Shown: positions 35,353 to 47,887 of the stretch, piece by piece | Layout: each line of letters starts with the position of its first letter | Numbering within the stretch: the first letter of the stretch is position 1 | NCBI GenBank assembly: GCA_036571765.1 | Contig: BROE01000025.1 | Location: 550,896 to 614,895, forward strand | Source: Plecoglossus altivelis | Lineage: Eukaryota > Chordata > Actinopteri > Osmeriformes > Plecoglossidae | Direction: 5' to 3' | Length of the DNA: 64,000 nt | The notes under the pieces: generated by a model | Databases searched by the model: none | What the model was told of the DNA's origin: nothing | Seen by the model: the letters and a program-made list of their open reading frames with translations, nothing else | Program-made: the position numbers and the translations under genes

Positions 35353-35458
35353 GACCTGCAGGCCTGCAGCCGAGGGGAGGAGCAGATACGACCTGCAGGC
35401 CTGCAGCCGAAGGGAGGAGCAGATACGACCTGCAGGCCTGCAGCCGAGGGGAAGAGCG
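35353..35458. repeat. 37-bp minisatellite, about 3 copies
   Basis: Units start at 35353, 35390 and 35427 (period 37). Each includes the palindromic core CCTGCAGGCCTGCAG. Confidence 0.85.
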
Positions 35459-35566
35459 CCCTCGTGTGGACAGGGGCTGAAGAGTTCAAGGCCTCAGAGG
35501 AAGTGCCTGTAGTATTGTAGGTTTTCTCCATGACTGTGCTGTCACCATGTCACCAAGACCAACAGA

Positions 35567-35607
35567 CACGCACACACACACACACGCGCACACACACACG
35601 CACACAC
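35567..35607. repeat. (CA)n microsatellite
   Basis: Imperfect CA/CG run in the AAK1 3' flank. Confidence 0.85.
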
Positions 35608-36653
35608 AAAGTGACATTTATACAAGCATATTTTGTGAAACGCCATCACTTGGTACACCTTTTGAGGGCAAACTTGCATAACGTACATGTCAAAGATGCG
35701 TAAGGCCGACATAATACATGGAGTGAGATTGGACATGGATATACCCTCAAAAAACAACAACACCGTTTTGTGATTTCAGCAATGTCGGTGACAGAATAGA
35801 AAATCAAAAGGACCACATAAACACAGGACATGATTAATGACGAATCAAAACTGCTAAAATATCTCCTCACAATTCATCACATGTGCAACGTTATCCAGCA
35901 CCTGATTATTACCATACATAAATGATCAACATGTAACAGCACTGTGGCAGTGTTACATTGCTGTTGTTCTACCAAGTACAACGATGAAATGAAACATTGG
36001 AAAAATACAATATGATTCAGACTCATAAAAAGAAGTCTCATTGTGGGTGTGCTAGTACAGCAGGGTTGACCAGTGCTCCTGGGTGATGGTAGTTAACTAA
36101 CAGAAGAATGGTTGTCACAGTAACTGACAGGGGAATGGTTGTCACAGTAACAGGACTCGCCGTTGCCGGGATTGGAAAGGAATTTGATGTGGCTGCTGAT
36201 GGGGAAACTTGTAGGAATGGTGGAAGGAAGGAGGAAGGAAAGGAAACGAACATCTCCTGGAGGCCCCTAGTGTAGCTCTCTTCATCAGTAAGAACACGCT
36301 CGAATAGAAAAACTAACTGAGGTAGGCAAGAAATAAACAACAAGGAAAAACCCCCGATCCCAAACCACCATCTCTACCACCCCTTAATGTCTGCATGACT
36401 AGAACATGAAAGTATGACAGGATCCAGCACAGAGATAACTGAGATCGAACTGAACCTCCTTATTCTAACTGCGGCGGGAAAGTGCTTTCGACTGGCTGCT
36501 TTCAGTCAAGTCACCGTCAAGTCAGTTTAGGGTGGAACGAGCGAATTCCATGCAGTCCTACAGCCCAGCCTAGATGCCAGGGTGCAGCATGCAGCGTGCC
36601 AACTCTACTTTAGTGCTCCGTGGCAACGGCTCCAACACTCCTCTGCTTCCCAG

Positions 36654-36655
<2 letters not shown>

Positions 36656-36686
<31 letters not shown>
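36656..36686. repeat. poly-C run (about 31 nt)
   Basis: Uninterrupted C run just beyond the AAK1 long-form stop, in its 3' UTR. Length is likely imprecise. Confidence 0.8.
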
Positions 36687-36690
<4 letters not shown>

Positions 36691-36722
36691 CACCCCCAGA
36701 CCCCCCACCCCCAGCCCCCAGC

Positions 36723-37567
36723 TCAGGGTTTGTCCTGCGGGGCCCTGAGGTGGAAGGGTGCGGAGACAAAGGGGTCAACGGCAGCGTTCACCTCAGAGTT
36801 CCACGAGTGCCCCGGATGAGCCGTGCCCAGGGCAGCCTGCCTGTTCCCACCGGAGGAAACCCTGTGGGACGGCTGCTGCTGTGGGGGCACGGGGCCCTCA
36901 AAGTGCCGGGAATACTTGGCCAGGGCCTGGGGTCGGAACGGCTGGCAGGCTACCTGGTCCAGGAGGGCCTGTTCAGGGTGGATCATGGCTGGGTACTGGT
37001 GCTTTGGCTGGGAGGGCTGGCCGACGCCCCCTGTGGCCTCCTTCCTCTTCCCGAAGGGCGCCTGGAGGAAGACGTCAGGGTGGGCGTGAACCACGGAGGC
37101 GGGGCGGACAAAGGGGGCGTTGGCGAACACGTCGCCGGTTTCTCCTTGTCCAATCCGGAAGGGGGCTTTAGAGAACACGTCAGGTGGGGGCACTGACCCC
37201 AGGTTCGTCTGCTTGGGGGGGCCGGGGGCCGGCTGGTGGGAGGGGGTGGAGGGTAGAGGCTGAGGCAAGGGTAGAGGCTGAGGCAAGGGTAGAGGCTGAG
37301 GCTGGGAGGGGAAGTCAGGAACCTCCTCTTCCTCCTCTGAATCAGGCAGGAGAGGCTGGGAGCCGCTGCAGTCCGGGGCCCCTGCAGAGTGGTTCTCCAC
37401 GGTCCCTCTCCCCTGGCCCTCGGCCCCGGCTCTCTCTAGCTCCTCCTCCTCTTCGTCTTCGTCACTGGAGTGGACGCAGTCCTGCGGCGCTCCGAGGCTG
37501 TCTTCTGGAAGTTCCGCCTGGCGGCCCTCAGTCAGCACAGCGTAGCCGTTGGTTTCCCCTGCAGCCT
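36723..37567 (-). CDS. aak1: AAK1 alternative terminal exon, long form
   Basis: Acceptor TTCCCTTCAG at 37568-37577 is followed in phase by EAAGETNGYAVLTEGRQA, an acidic run (DEDEEEEELE), a (PLPQ)n repeat and four D-V/P-F-x-x-A-P-F repeats, ending PFHLRAPQDKP with TGA at 36723-36725. It resembles the extended clathrin/AP-2-binding tail of mammalian AAK1L and of the paralogue BMP2K (family knowledge). Confidence 0.88.
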
Positions 37568-40500
37568 CTGAAGGGAACACAGGAGAGACACCACTTCAGA
37601 CGCCACAAAGACAGTTTCGGAATGGCTTGAAAATCAGCTGTAAGGGAAACGGCTTGAAAAGCAACAGTGGAAGGTCCTTCGGTACGGATCCGAAGCGACG
37701 CCAATGACACAAATCTCTGCTCTACGCCAGAAAACATCACGGAAGCAATACGAGCAGCTAAATGGACCCGACAGCGACAAGCCAGCACAGCACAAATCCT
37801 TTCAAAACAACAGAACTGCTCTCTACGACACAGCTGAAACACCACACACAGCAACAAGCAAAACAACAGAATTGTAACGCTACAACATCGAATTATCTAA
37901 TCCCCCCCCCCAAAAAAAACAAAAAAAAGGAAAAGTTCTGGAGACTTTGTTAGAACAGGCTTCCTTCAACAACCCACATGAAGACAACTGCTTAGGAACG
38001 GTTTCTATGGGAGCAGCAAAGTCCATTACAGTCGTTCTTGTTGTGCACGTTCCAAAAGAACGCAGGAACCTACGGAGGAGCCAAGGGGATGGTGGAACAG
38101 AGAGAACATTCTGGAACTCCAGCAGAGTTAAGAGGTCGACAGTCAAGACAGACACAGACAGGCAGACGCACAGACAAGTCGCACACAGACAGACGAGGCA
38201 GACAGGAAACAGACAGGAAACAGACAGGAAACAGACAGGAAACAGACAGAGAGACACGCACACACACAGACAGGAGCAGGAACAGGGCCAGTCTTACCTT
38301 AGCCGTGCTGGTAGCAGGAGTTATCTGAAGGCTCCAGAGAGAGAGGGTTAGTGGCAGCGACAGCAGCCCAGCCAGACCACAACACAGCAGAGGAGGATGC
38401 GAGTGAGGGGGGTGGGAGGTGGGGGTGAGGGGGTGAGTGGGGTGGAGGGGTTGGAAGCTGGTAGATCCCCCCCCCCCCCGAAAGTACCGTCACACCTACA
38501 CCAGTGAACCCTAGGACTACAGAGAGACGTTGGGGGCCCCGGGGAAGATGCTGGGTGAGGTGGAATCAGTCACAGGAAAGAGCTTTCCTTCCTGAGGTGT
38601 CACATTCAGCAAGCATGGAAAAAAAAGACCCCACGTAGACGGCAGAGCGTTCAAGTCACACATTTACATGTTTATTTCACGTCCCTTTCATTTCCACTCC
38701 ATTTTCTTGGTCTCTTGGTCATAAAAATAGAAGGTACACACAAGATAATAACCGCTGACTCGTGTCAAACGGTTTCGACGTTGTCAAATCGAATACGCTT
38801 TGTTAGCGTCTTCTCCCAGTCAACACACTAGGACACCAGTTTCACAGCAACACAAGTCAAACTCTACTGGCAAGGCTATAGGACTAAATACAGCACTGTG
38901 GTGTCTAAGGGCCATGTTAAGCATTACTGCAGAATTGCATAGGTTAGCCACACTAAAACCTGCAAATAACAGAACTGGACATGATGTGAACTTGGGTCAA
39001 AAAACAACAGGGGGGGGGGGGGAGAATATATACATTTGACTTTGAACATCTAACCCACACAATCTTTACAATCGGTAGAATGTGCAGGGGTTGAACTAAG
39101 CTTTTACAAGATGTAGAGGAAAGGGGGGGGGAGGGGGGGGCGATCTAATCAGACTTATTTCAAAGAACAAAAAAGAGGAGCAACTTTAACTTAAAGTATA
39201 TCCTATCGCACTTGCAACATTTCAATAGAAATGCGTCTAGGGTCCGATCTGGTTTTGATATGCGTCTCTCTCTCCGTGCAGGGACGTGGACTAGGCCACA
39301 GCCAGTCCACCAACACTTTGGTTCCGTTTTCAGCTATCTGATAAACCTGCGCAAGCCTGTTCAGTTTCAATTGTCGATGCTATAAAGGCAGCCAAGACGA
39401 TGATGGGATCGGGGAGGGAGCAGAGACAACAGAGGTATCAGGAAGGTGACTTCCGTCATGAGCCCCTGGGGGACTGGGGGGGGGGGGGGGGGGGGGGGGC
39501 TAACTATGCAAATTCAACCACAAAAACAGGACCAAACCGGTTCATCAAAAAAGGGCGCAAGCACAGTTGACCTGGGAGCCCTGCGTGGATGGACCGATGT
39601 GATTGGCTGCTTCTCTACACTCAAGACAACGGGGACGGTACTGTCTATCACGCGACGCGAGACGTGGAAAGATCACGACATTAGCAGGTGGACAAAAGAG
39701 AGGGACACGGGATTGTTGCACTCTTAAAATACAGCTTCATAAAGAATACACAGAAATAATCCATTTATCAAACATTTCCTTTACAATAGTATTTCCTCGT
39801 GGATTCTTGTCACGTCACATCGATGCTCGCTTCGTACATTCGTTCTATAATATCAAGTCACACTTACTCATACCATGATATATGTCTTCTTTTTTCCCCA
39901 ATTTTTAAATATCAAACACATAAGTTCCACTTTCACTACTGCTTTACAAGAGAAGTCTATAGAGAGAGACAGTGTTTCTATGTACAGAGACAGTGTTTCT
40001 ATGTACAGAGACAGTGTTTCTATGTACAGAGACAGTGTTTCTATAGACAGAGACAGTGTTTCTATGTACAGAGACAGTGTTTCTATGTATAGAGACAGTG
40101 TTTCTATGTAAAGAGATAGTGTTTCTATGTACATGGGCTCTCTAGACTTTAGTGGGACAAGGGACACCTCAAGCTTGAGGTCTATGATTGGTCCAAGCAA
40201 CACCGACATGTGGGTAGTATGGAGGATGGTATGGAGGGTGGCAGGGGAGGACAGGACAGGGCAGGGCAGGGCAGGGGGAGTGGATTGAATGTAACCGAAT
40301 GATGTGAGTGAAAATGCACAACACAGGCATCTCAAACTAGAGAGGAAACTCCTGATTCTAGGATCCCATCTGGATCGGAAAGGTCCGGACTCTAAACGTT
40401 CAGCTATCCTGTTCTCCTTCTACGGGCAAACTTGGCCCCTTTCTCACCCTCCCTATCGATCGCTCGATCTTCAGTCAGGCATAGCTCCAGATCAACGCAC

Positions 40501-43500
40501 AGCACCCATCACCTGCCTGGTGACCTGAAACAAGCGCACCTCTCTGCACTGTGCTGGCCACGCCCATTAACCCTACATCACCCAAGCAGCAGGAATGTCT
40601 ATTCGCTCTGCCAGGTTAGTATCAGCAGTAAGAGCAAGCTGCCTAGCAGACCAGCATCACCACCTGCCTGTCAACCAACTGCACCGGACCACCACGATCG
40701 ATGACTGACAAACAAACGAGGTCCTGCGGAGGACTGCTATGACAGTGAAGAAGATTAACCAGCCCCCTGAAACAGACCTGGTGGCACCTGGTGCCCATGC
40801 GACAGTAGAGGAACGTTGGAACATGCCAGGGGTGAAGGAGGGAGCGAGGGAGGCTGTGCTCACAAACACATCAGGGGGTTTCAATCCCAGCCAAAAGCCC
40901 AAGAACGACAGCTTGGCATTCGCAGGCCTCCGTGGCAGGGCTGATGGAGGGAGCTTGGAGTAGAGCAGTAAGTATAGAGCAGTAGGTATAGAGCAGTAGG
41001 AATAGAGCAGTAGACCTAGACCTGTATCATAGCCTTGAGGGCCACTAGGGGGAAGATACATTAAGATAACCAGGAGACACAACAGCTAGCAGCAAAACAC
41101 TGCTCATTGGATAGTCAGATCCCTGACACAGCTGATTTAGCTGAGAGGAAGGGGGGGAGGGGTGTGTGCAGTACACAAGGAGACACGACAGCAGGATGGA
41201 GAGATGAGGGATGGAGACAGACGGAGGAGAGCATGAGGTGGAGGAGGTGGAGGAAGGGATGCAGCCAGCCAGGGAGAGCGAAGTCCCCAGGGGGCCTGGA
41301 TCGGGTCACGAGTCACGATGGGCATGACACATGGGGACTGGGAATGAGGTTGGGAATGTCTGCATGCCAGTCTGAACTAGAACCACGGGAAAGGGAGGGG
41401 GGGGGCAGGCGGGGGAGCAGGAGAGGAGGAGAAGTGCTACCGAGAGCCAGGGAAAATAACAGGCTCCTGTTATATAACAGGGTGTTCAACCCCTTTAAGG
41501 GTGCTTTGTATACTGGCACTCATCGAGCACTAGCTCTCTCAAACTCCGAAGCGCTCAACAAGCCACGCCTCCCCTTGCCCCTCCCCCTCCCCTCTCCTCC
41601 TCTGGTTGTGAGCGATTGCAAGGTGCCCCTAGACCCCACCCCCTCTCACACACGGCCTTAGGCCAACACATACCACATCCCCGTTCCGCTCGCCCCGTCC
41701 AGGCCGGGGGTCCGTCCCCACCCCCACCCCACCACCTGCGCCCCAGCGACCCACCCCCCTAGAGGTCGATGAAGCTGGTCCACCAAAGGAGGGAGCGTGC
41801 GCGGACAATGTTTGGGGGAGGCCTGGGACTTCTGAACTGCTGGCTGTTGTTCGCGATGCCACCTGAACGTGCCCAGAGAACAGAGATGGGAGAGAGAGGA
41901 CGAGGAGAGGAGAGAGAGAGACAGAGAGAGCAGAGACAGAGACGAGTGAAGAGAGAGAAGAGAGAGAGAGAAGAGAGGGAGCAAAGATGGAGAGAGCAGA
42001 GAGAGAGAGAGAGAGAGGAGAGAGGGAGCAAGACGGAGAGAGAAGAGCGAGAGACGGAGAGAGGGACAGAGAGAGACAGAGAGAAGAGAAGAGGAGAGAG
42101 ACCAGAGGACAGAGAGAGAGAGAGAAGAGAGAGAGAGAGCAAGATGGAGAGAGACAGAGAGAGACAGAGAGAGAGAGAGGGAGCAAGATGGAGAGAGACT
42201 TACGAGAGGAGAGAGAGGAGGAAGAGGAGAGAGAGAGAGAGAGAGAGGGAGCAAGACGGAGAGAGAGAGAGAGAGAGGGAGCAAGATGGAGAGAGGCGAG
42301 AGACAGAGCGAGAGAGCGAGAGAGTGCGAGAGAGATAGAGAGACAGAGCGAGAAAGAGAGAGGGAACAGTCCAAGGAGGAAAGGAAGCAGTGGAATGACA
42401 GGAGGATGAATGTAAGAAAACAAAACAAAAAGTGGGAGTAGAACAGCAAAGCAGGAAGGGAAGAGACAGGGATGGGAGGAGGGGGGAGACAAGGAGACAG
42501 GAGGGAGGAGGAGAAGAGAAAGAGAGAAAGAGAGAGGGGGAGATGGAGGGATGGAGACATGGAGGAAGTGAGGAAGAGATGAATAAGGGAGAATGGAAGG
42601 ATGAAGCGGGTGAAGGAGAGATTGACAATGAGGGCAGATGGAGGGATGAAGCAGGGGAAGGAGAGATGAATGAGGGAGATGGAAGGATGAAGCAGGGGAA
42701 GGAGAGATGAATGAGGGAGATGGAAGGATGAAGCGGGGAAGGAGAGATGAATGAAGGAGAGAGGGCAGGAAGAGAGAAGACAAGAGAGAGAGTAAGCTGA
42801 GGTTCTCCACATGCAGCTGCAGCATTTCAGGGAGAGTCCTGGAGGAGGACACGAGAAGAAGTCCTGACCTCAGTCACTCAAACAATCCCTCATTGACTAG
42901 CCTCCGCTACATCTGAACAGCCACGTTACTGGAGAGTTGCAGATGACTTCAACTGGGGACACTGGGCACGGATCTAGTCAGTAGGAGAAGCGTTGCCAAC
43001 GTGGCGCATGGGAGTAGAGAGGAGAGTTCCCCCCTCCTCCAGAGAGGAGAGTTCCCCCTTCCTCCAGAGAGGAGAGTTCCCCCCTCCTCCAGAGAGGAGA
43101 GTTCCCCCTTCCTCCAGAGAGGAGAGTTCCCCCCTCCTCCAGAGAGGACAGCATGCCGTGGGCATGAAGACACCCGAGGCCCCAGAAGTCAACATCCAGG
43201 CTTTAGAACAAGCTCCTCCCATCAGGCTCTCAGCACAGAGACCAGAACGTGACGGGCTAAGCGGACGGAATGAAGCCTCTGGGGTCGCTGGTGTGCAGAA
43301 GCAGTGAGGATGGAGGAGGGCTGAGGTAAGGCCCTGGAGCATGACGCCGTGTGGGCCCTGGCAGAGGCCTGGAGGTGTCGTTCCCCCTCCCCCACCACCA
43401 ACACCCCACCCCCCCCCCCCCACCCCCCCACCCCGGTCTGAGCTGCACCGCTGGCCTTACCTTGATTGGCGTTTTTCGAGGTGAGCACTGGGATGGGGTC

Positions 43501-45319
43501 AAACTCGTCCTCGGGGCCTTTCTCCCCGGAGGTGAGGCTAGCGGAGTCTGCAGCAGAGGAAGAGGGGAGGGGACAGGAGGGGACAGAGGGGGAGGGGGTT
43601 AGCCTTGAAACGGGGGGGACGTCTGGAAATGACGCGTGAAAGGAAGGGGCGTGGAGCTAGGAGAGAGGGGCTGAAGAGACCAAGACGGACGGGAGGGTGA
43701 AGACGGAACGAGAGACACGTGCGCACCCTTACCGGGAGCTGATTGGTTCAGAGATATGGAGGCTAGCTCGTCCAGACAGGAGGCGGGAGGAGCGGAGGAG
43801 GCTGGGGTGGACCCCGGGGTGGGAGGGTGAGACAGTAGAGAACAGCCCAAGAGAGAGTCCTCCCCAACCAGAGGGTCTGGGGAGGAGCAGGCAAAGCCAC
43901 AGGGAAGAAGGAGGAGATGACTGTGATCTTTATGTATAGCAGGTTTCATCTATACATCAGTCTTTACCAATGAGAAAACAGGGGGAACACATTTCCCTGG
44001 GGGAACACATTTCCCTGGAGGCCTGAGGAAAGTGGTTCCCCCACTGTATATTACAGTCTGGCCATTCACAAAGCCGTACGGTGATGCTGATGATGTACTG
44101 TATATGACTGTGATCCTTCAGTATGGTCAGGGGCCTCACCTGTTAGGCTGGCTGAGGAAGGCTCCGGCTGGGCTGGCAGTCTCTGGGTCTGGGGGGCATC
44201 CAGGCCGGCGATCAGAGAGTCCACGCTCATCTCTGCTTTTCCTGCAGGAGGAAGAGGAGGAGGAGACGCCAGGTTAAGGGAAGGTAGAGGAAGGTTGGTG
44301 GTGAAAAGAGAGAGAGAGTAGAGCTGGACTGTAGGAGGCCTGACTCTCTCTCTCTCTCTCTCTAACATAGCCTGGGCTTCTGCACACTGACAGGTCAGAG
44401 GTGAGAGGCATCTCTCACATGGAGGCAAGAGGAGAGACTGAGGGCAGCTGATGGGAGGAGAGAAGGACAGAGGAGAGGGGAAGGGAGAGGAGGAACAAAG
44501 AGGAAGGGAGGAGAGAAGCGAGGAGCGGAGAAGAACGAGGGCCGGAGGAGGAGGTTACCATGGCTAGGCCCCTCTGCAGAGCTACTGAAGGGGTCGTTCA
44601 GGGGTAAAAGGTCAGGGAGCAGCAGCGATGTCTCTGGGGACTTGAGCCCCTCGATCAGCTTGTCTGCGAGGGGTGGAAGAGAAGGACGGAGGTGGAGGAG
44701 AAGGGCAGGAAGGGAGGGATGACAAGAAGCGAGAAAGGCACAAAGAGATGGAACAGGAGTCAAACTCGCAGAAGCAAAGAAAGACAAGGATACAATAAAA
44801 TGGAGTTATAAGGAGAAACAAGCAAGGCTAACTAGCTATAGCATATCTATGGTTATTATATGTAAGGAGGTAGTAGATGCTAGCGTTGTTGACATCAGTT
44901 CAGTGTTTGGGTTCACAGGAATATAAGGATAAGGACTAGGAGGTCGGTTCCAGTGACAATAACGCCATGCTTGAGAAAAGATCGCATCTCAAGTTAATTC
45001 AAGACCTACAGCGTATCCACACAAAGACCCATGCCTCAGAGCCCCCCCCCCCCCCCCCCCCCATAGCACGCTAACACACTGCCGAGCAGACACACGTTCC
45101 TGTTAATAACATCACTCTTTAGCGCTTCCGTCTAGACAGCCTGGCTTTCGTCTAGACAACCTGGCTTCTGTCTAGACAGCCTGGCTTCCGTCTAGACAGC
45201 CTGGCTTCCGTCTCACTACAGCTGAGACGGCACCTCTTTAGGGTGCCCCTGCTAAGACAAGGTTAATGTGTAGCACTGACCCTATGAACGACAGACAGGC
45301 ACAACAGGACAACTGACAG

Positions 45320-45355
<36 letters not shown>

Positions 45356-46156
45356 TGTGTGTGTGTGTGCATTGCCAGCAGAAGCATTAGTATACCCAAG
45401 CAGGTTGGACATGGGGGCAGGCTCATGCGGGTGAGTAAGGGTCTTATCATTGGGCTCATCTGCCTGGTGTCCTGGCCTACTCATACTTACAGGTGAGGGA
45501 CATGGGGGCGAGGGCCTGAAGCAGGGAGGAGGAGGGACGGGGGGAGGGAGCGCGGGGGGTAGGGGGCCTCAGAATATGACACAGCAGATGTGACTCTTAG
45601 CCCCCTTAACTAGAGGAGAGAGGTCACAGGTCACAGGTCAACGGTGACAAATGGCACCAAAAAAAAAAGAAAAAGATTCTTCGTTGACAGACAGAACCGC
45701 TCTGTCGACGGGACCGCCTTCAGGGGCATGCTGGGATAACCTGACAGGAAGACACAGCACGGCCCTGCCCGTCTAGACGGAGCTCTATTCTATTCAGAGG
45801 CTGCGTCACTCTCCTGAAGACTTGCACGCCCTGCTCCCTCTCTCTCTCTAGGGAGCTACTGCTGCTGTAGGGCAGAGCTGTGACTCTCTCTGTACCCAAG
45901 AGACCACACTGTGAGGGGTAGAGAGAGGCAGAGAGAGATAGAGAGAGAGAGGCAGAGAGAGAGGAGAGAGAGAGGCAGAGAGAGAGGAGAGAGAGGCTGA
46001 CAGAGAGATTGGAAATACAACCAGACAGTGTGTGCGTGTGGTGAGGGTGAAAGAAAGGGCGAGAGACAGAATGGGGTGGAGAAAGAACAAAAGTGAGCGT
46101 CGTAGAGAGAGACAGGGCTTTGCAAGATTGATAGAGAACAAGAGAGAGAGTGTGAC

Positions 46157-46221
<65 letters not shown>

Positions 46222-47856
46222 TCTAAGAGGCGACAGGGAGGATTAAGCCCACCCGGCTTACATAAGAACTGAAGCACATTATCTCCTGCAAGTTCAGTCT
46301 CCAGTGACTCGCCACTCCCTACTGACAGAAGCCTGAGAGACCCAGGAAATGAAGAGCTCCACACTTCCTCCTGACACAGAGTTAAGAGGTCTGCTGCTCT
46401 TTTGCTCCCTGCTCTAAGGAGCTAGAGATAGAAGATCACCTTCTGAGGTCAAGAAAATCCAATTAACGAATGAGAGTTTGTCCTTGAGGTAACCAGGCAA
46501 CAGTAAGCACACAAGCGGGAAATAGGCTGGGCTGGGCCTGTTCATCCACAGGAGCCGCTGTGAGTAAGCAAGCCAGCTCGCTATGCAACAGCCTGCACTC
46601 TTACAGAGTTCCCACTACAGCTCTGCACCGCGCTGTTGTTCAAGTGCAACAGGAATAGTTTGACCCTCCAGGACCCGCTGCATATCCGGGGGAGGTGCGA
46701 CAGCGTGTGTGTGTGTGTGTGAGCACTGCTGAGATGGGTGGGTGGAGGTGGGGACAGGTGGGGTTTACCTGGAGCGCCAGAGAGCGACAGGGCGTTAAAG
46801 GGATCAGCGACACTCAACAGTGCTGGGCCGGCATCCAAACCCAGGATGTCTGCGGTTCTGTCAGCTGAACACATGGAGAGAGAGGGGGGGAGACAGAGGG
46901 GGAGACAGAGGGGGAGACAGAGGGAGAGGGGGAGGCAGAGGGAGAGACAGAGGGAGAGACAGAGGGGGAGACAGAGGGGGAGAGAGAGAGGGAGCGAGAG
47001 AGGGAGAGACAGAGGGAGAGGAGCGAGGAAAAGGGAGGAGGAGGAGGGGAGGACATGAAGTTAAGGGTTATGACAGATGCCTAAAAAAAATATTTTTTTA
47101 ATTTGATGTATTTAAAGCACTGCTGGTGTTCTGTAGGCTTGTCAGACGAACACACAGACGAGGTTCCGCAGGGCAAACTGCCTCAGACATGCGGAGAGGT
47201 GAGCTCTCCTCAAGCACAACAATCACACCGAGCAGACATCATCCTCTGATGGATGAGAGTGGAACAAAACAGATGTCATCCGTCGACGGAGGACGGCTAG
47301 ACAGAGCCGAGGGGTGTCTGACAGCTGATGGGGGGGGGGGGGGCTGGGGACCGAGAGGGGTGACGGGAGGGGCGCTTGGGGGAGGGGCAGGGGGGGAAAT
47401 GAAGAGGTTCCTGACTGTCGAGCAGAAGAACAGACAGCTGGAGAGACCAGAGCAGGGAGATACGTACCTGAGAATGCTTTAGCTCCTCCTGCAGCGGTGG
47501 AGACTGGCTGACCTCCTGGGGTGAGGCTCTCTCCTGGCCTGGCTGAGAGAGGCCAACAGGGCAGCGGTCAGAACCCATCCAGGGTCTATTAAACATGGTG
47601 TGTGTACATGTGTTTATACTCAGGTGTGTGTTGTGTGTGTGTGTGAGAAGCAGGTCGTACTCTCAGCCAGCTTGGCAAAGTCCTTGTTGAGCAGCTCCTC
47701 CGCCGTCAGCTTGGAGAAGTTATCGTCCCCGAATGGGTTCCAGCTGGGCTGGGCGCTGGAGGCGGCGGGGGCAGGGGGGGCCCCTGGCTCACCTGGCTGG
47801 TACACACTCTGCTGGGAGGAACAGGGCGAGCCTGAGGGGGTGGTGCTGGCCGACCT

Positions 47857-47887
<31 letters not shown>

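Larger units (their letters stand above)
34070..36722. other. NFU1 promoter side, spacer and AAK1 3' UTR
   Basis: No recognised gene. Immediately right of the NFU1 start lies the presumed NFU1 promoter. The AAK1 long-form 3' UTR starts at 36722 going left; a minus-strand ATTAAA (34619-34624) is a possible end. A 95-codon minus-strand frame (34639-34926) and an overlapping 150-codon plus-strand frame (34697-35149) match nothing I recognise. Confidence 0.4.

Noticed and set aside
36582..37196. 204-codon plus-strand frame
   Set aside because: Antisense shadow of the GC-rich AAK1 long terminal exon, whose minus-strand frame has the conserved motifs and correct phase.
41629..42852. 407- and 384-codon minus-strand open frames
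   Set aside because: They translate the (GA)n/(TC)n tract into Ser/Leu repeats; open in several frames at once, so low-complexity artefacts. Only the overlapping short-form AAK1 exon (41759-41862) is real.
47468..47537. Acceptor CCAG|GCC for the AAK1 exon ending at 47468 (edge 47537 instead of 47542)
   Set aside because: Gives the frame SQERASPQEV..., which does not match AAK1 and breaks the join to the next exon; CTCAG|CCAGG is used instead.
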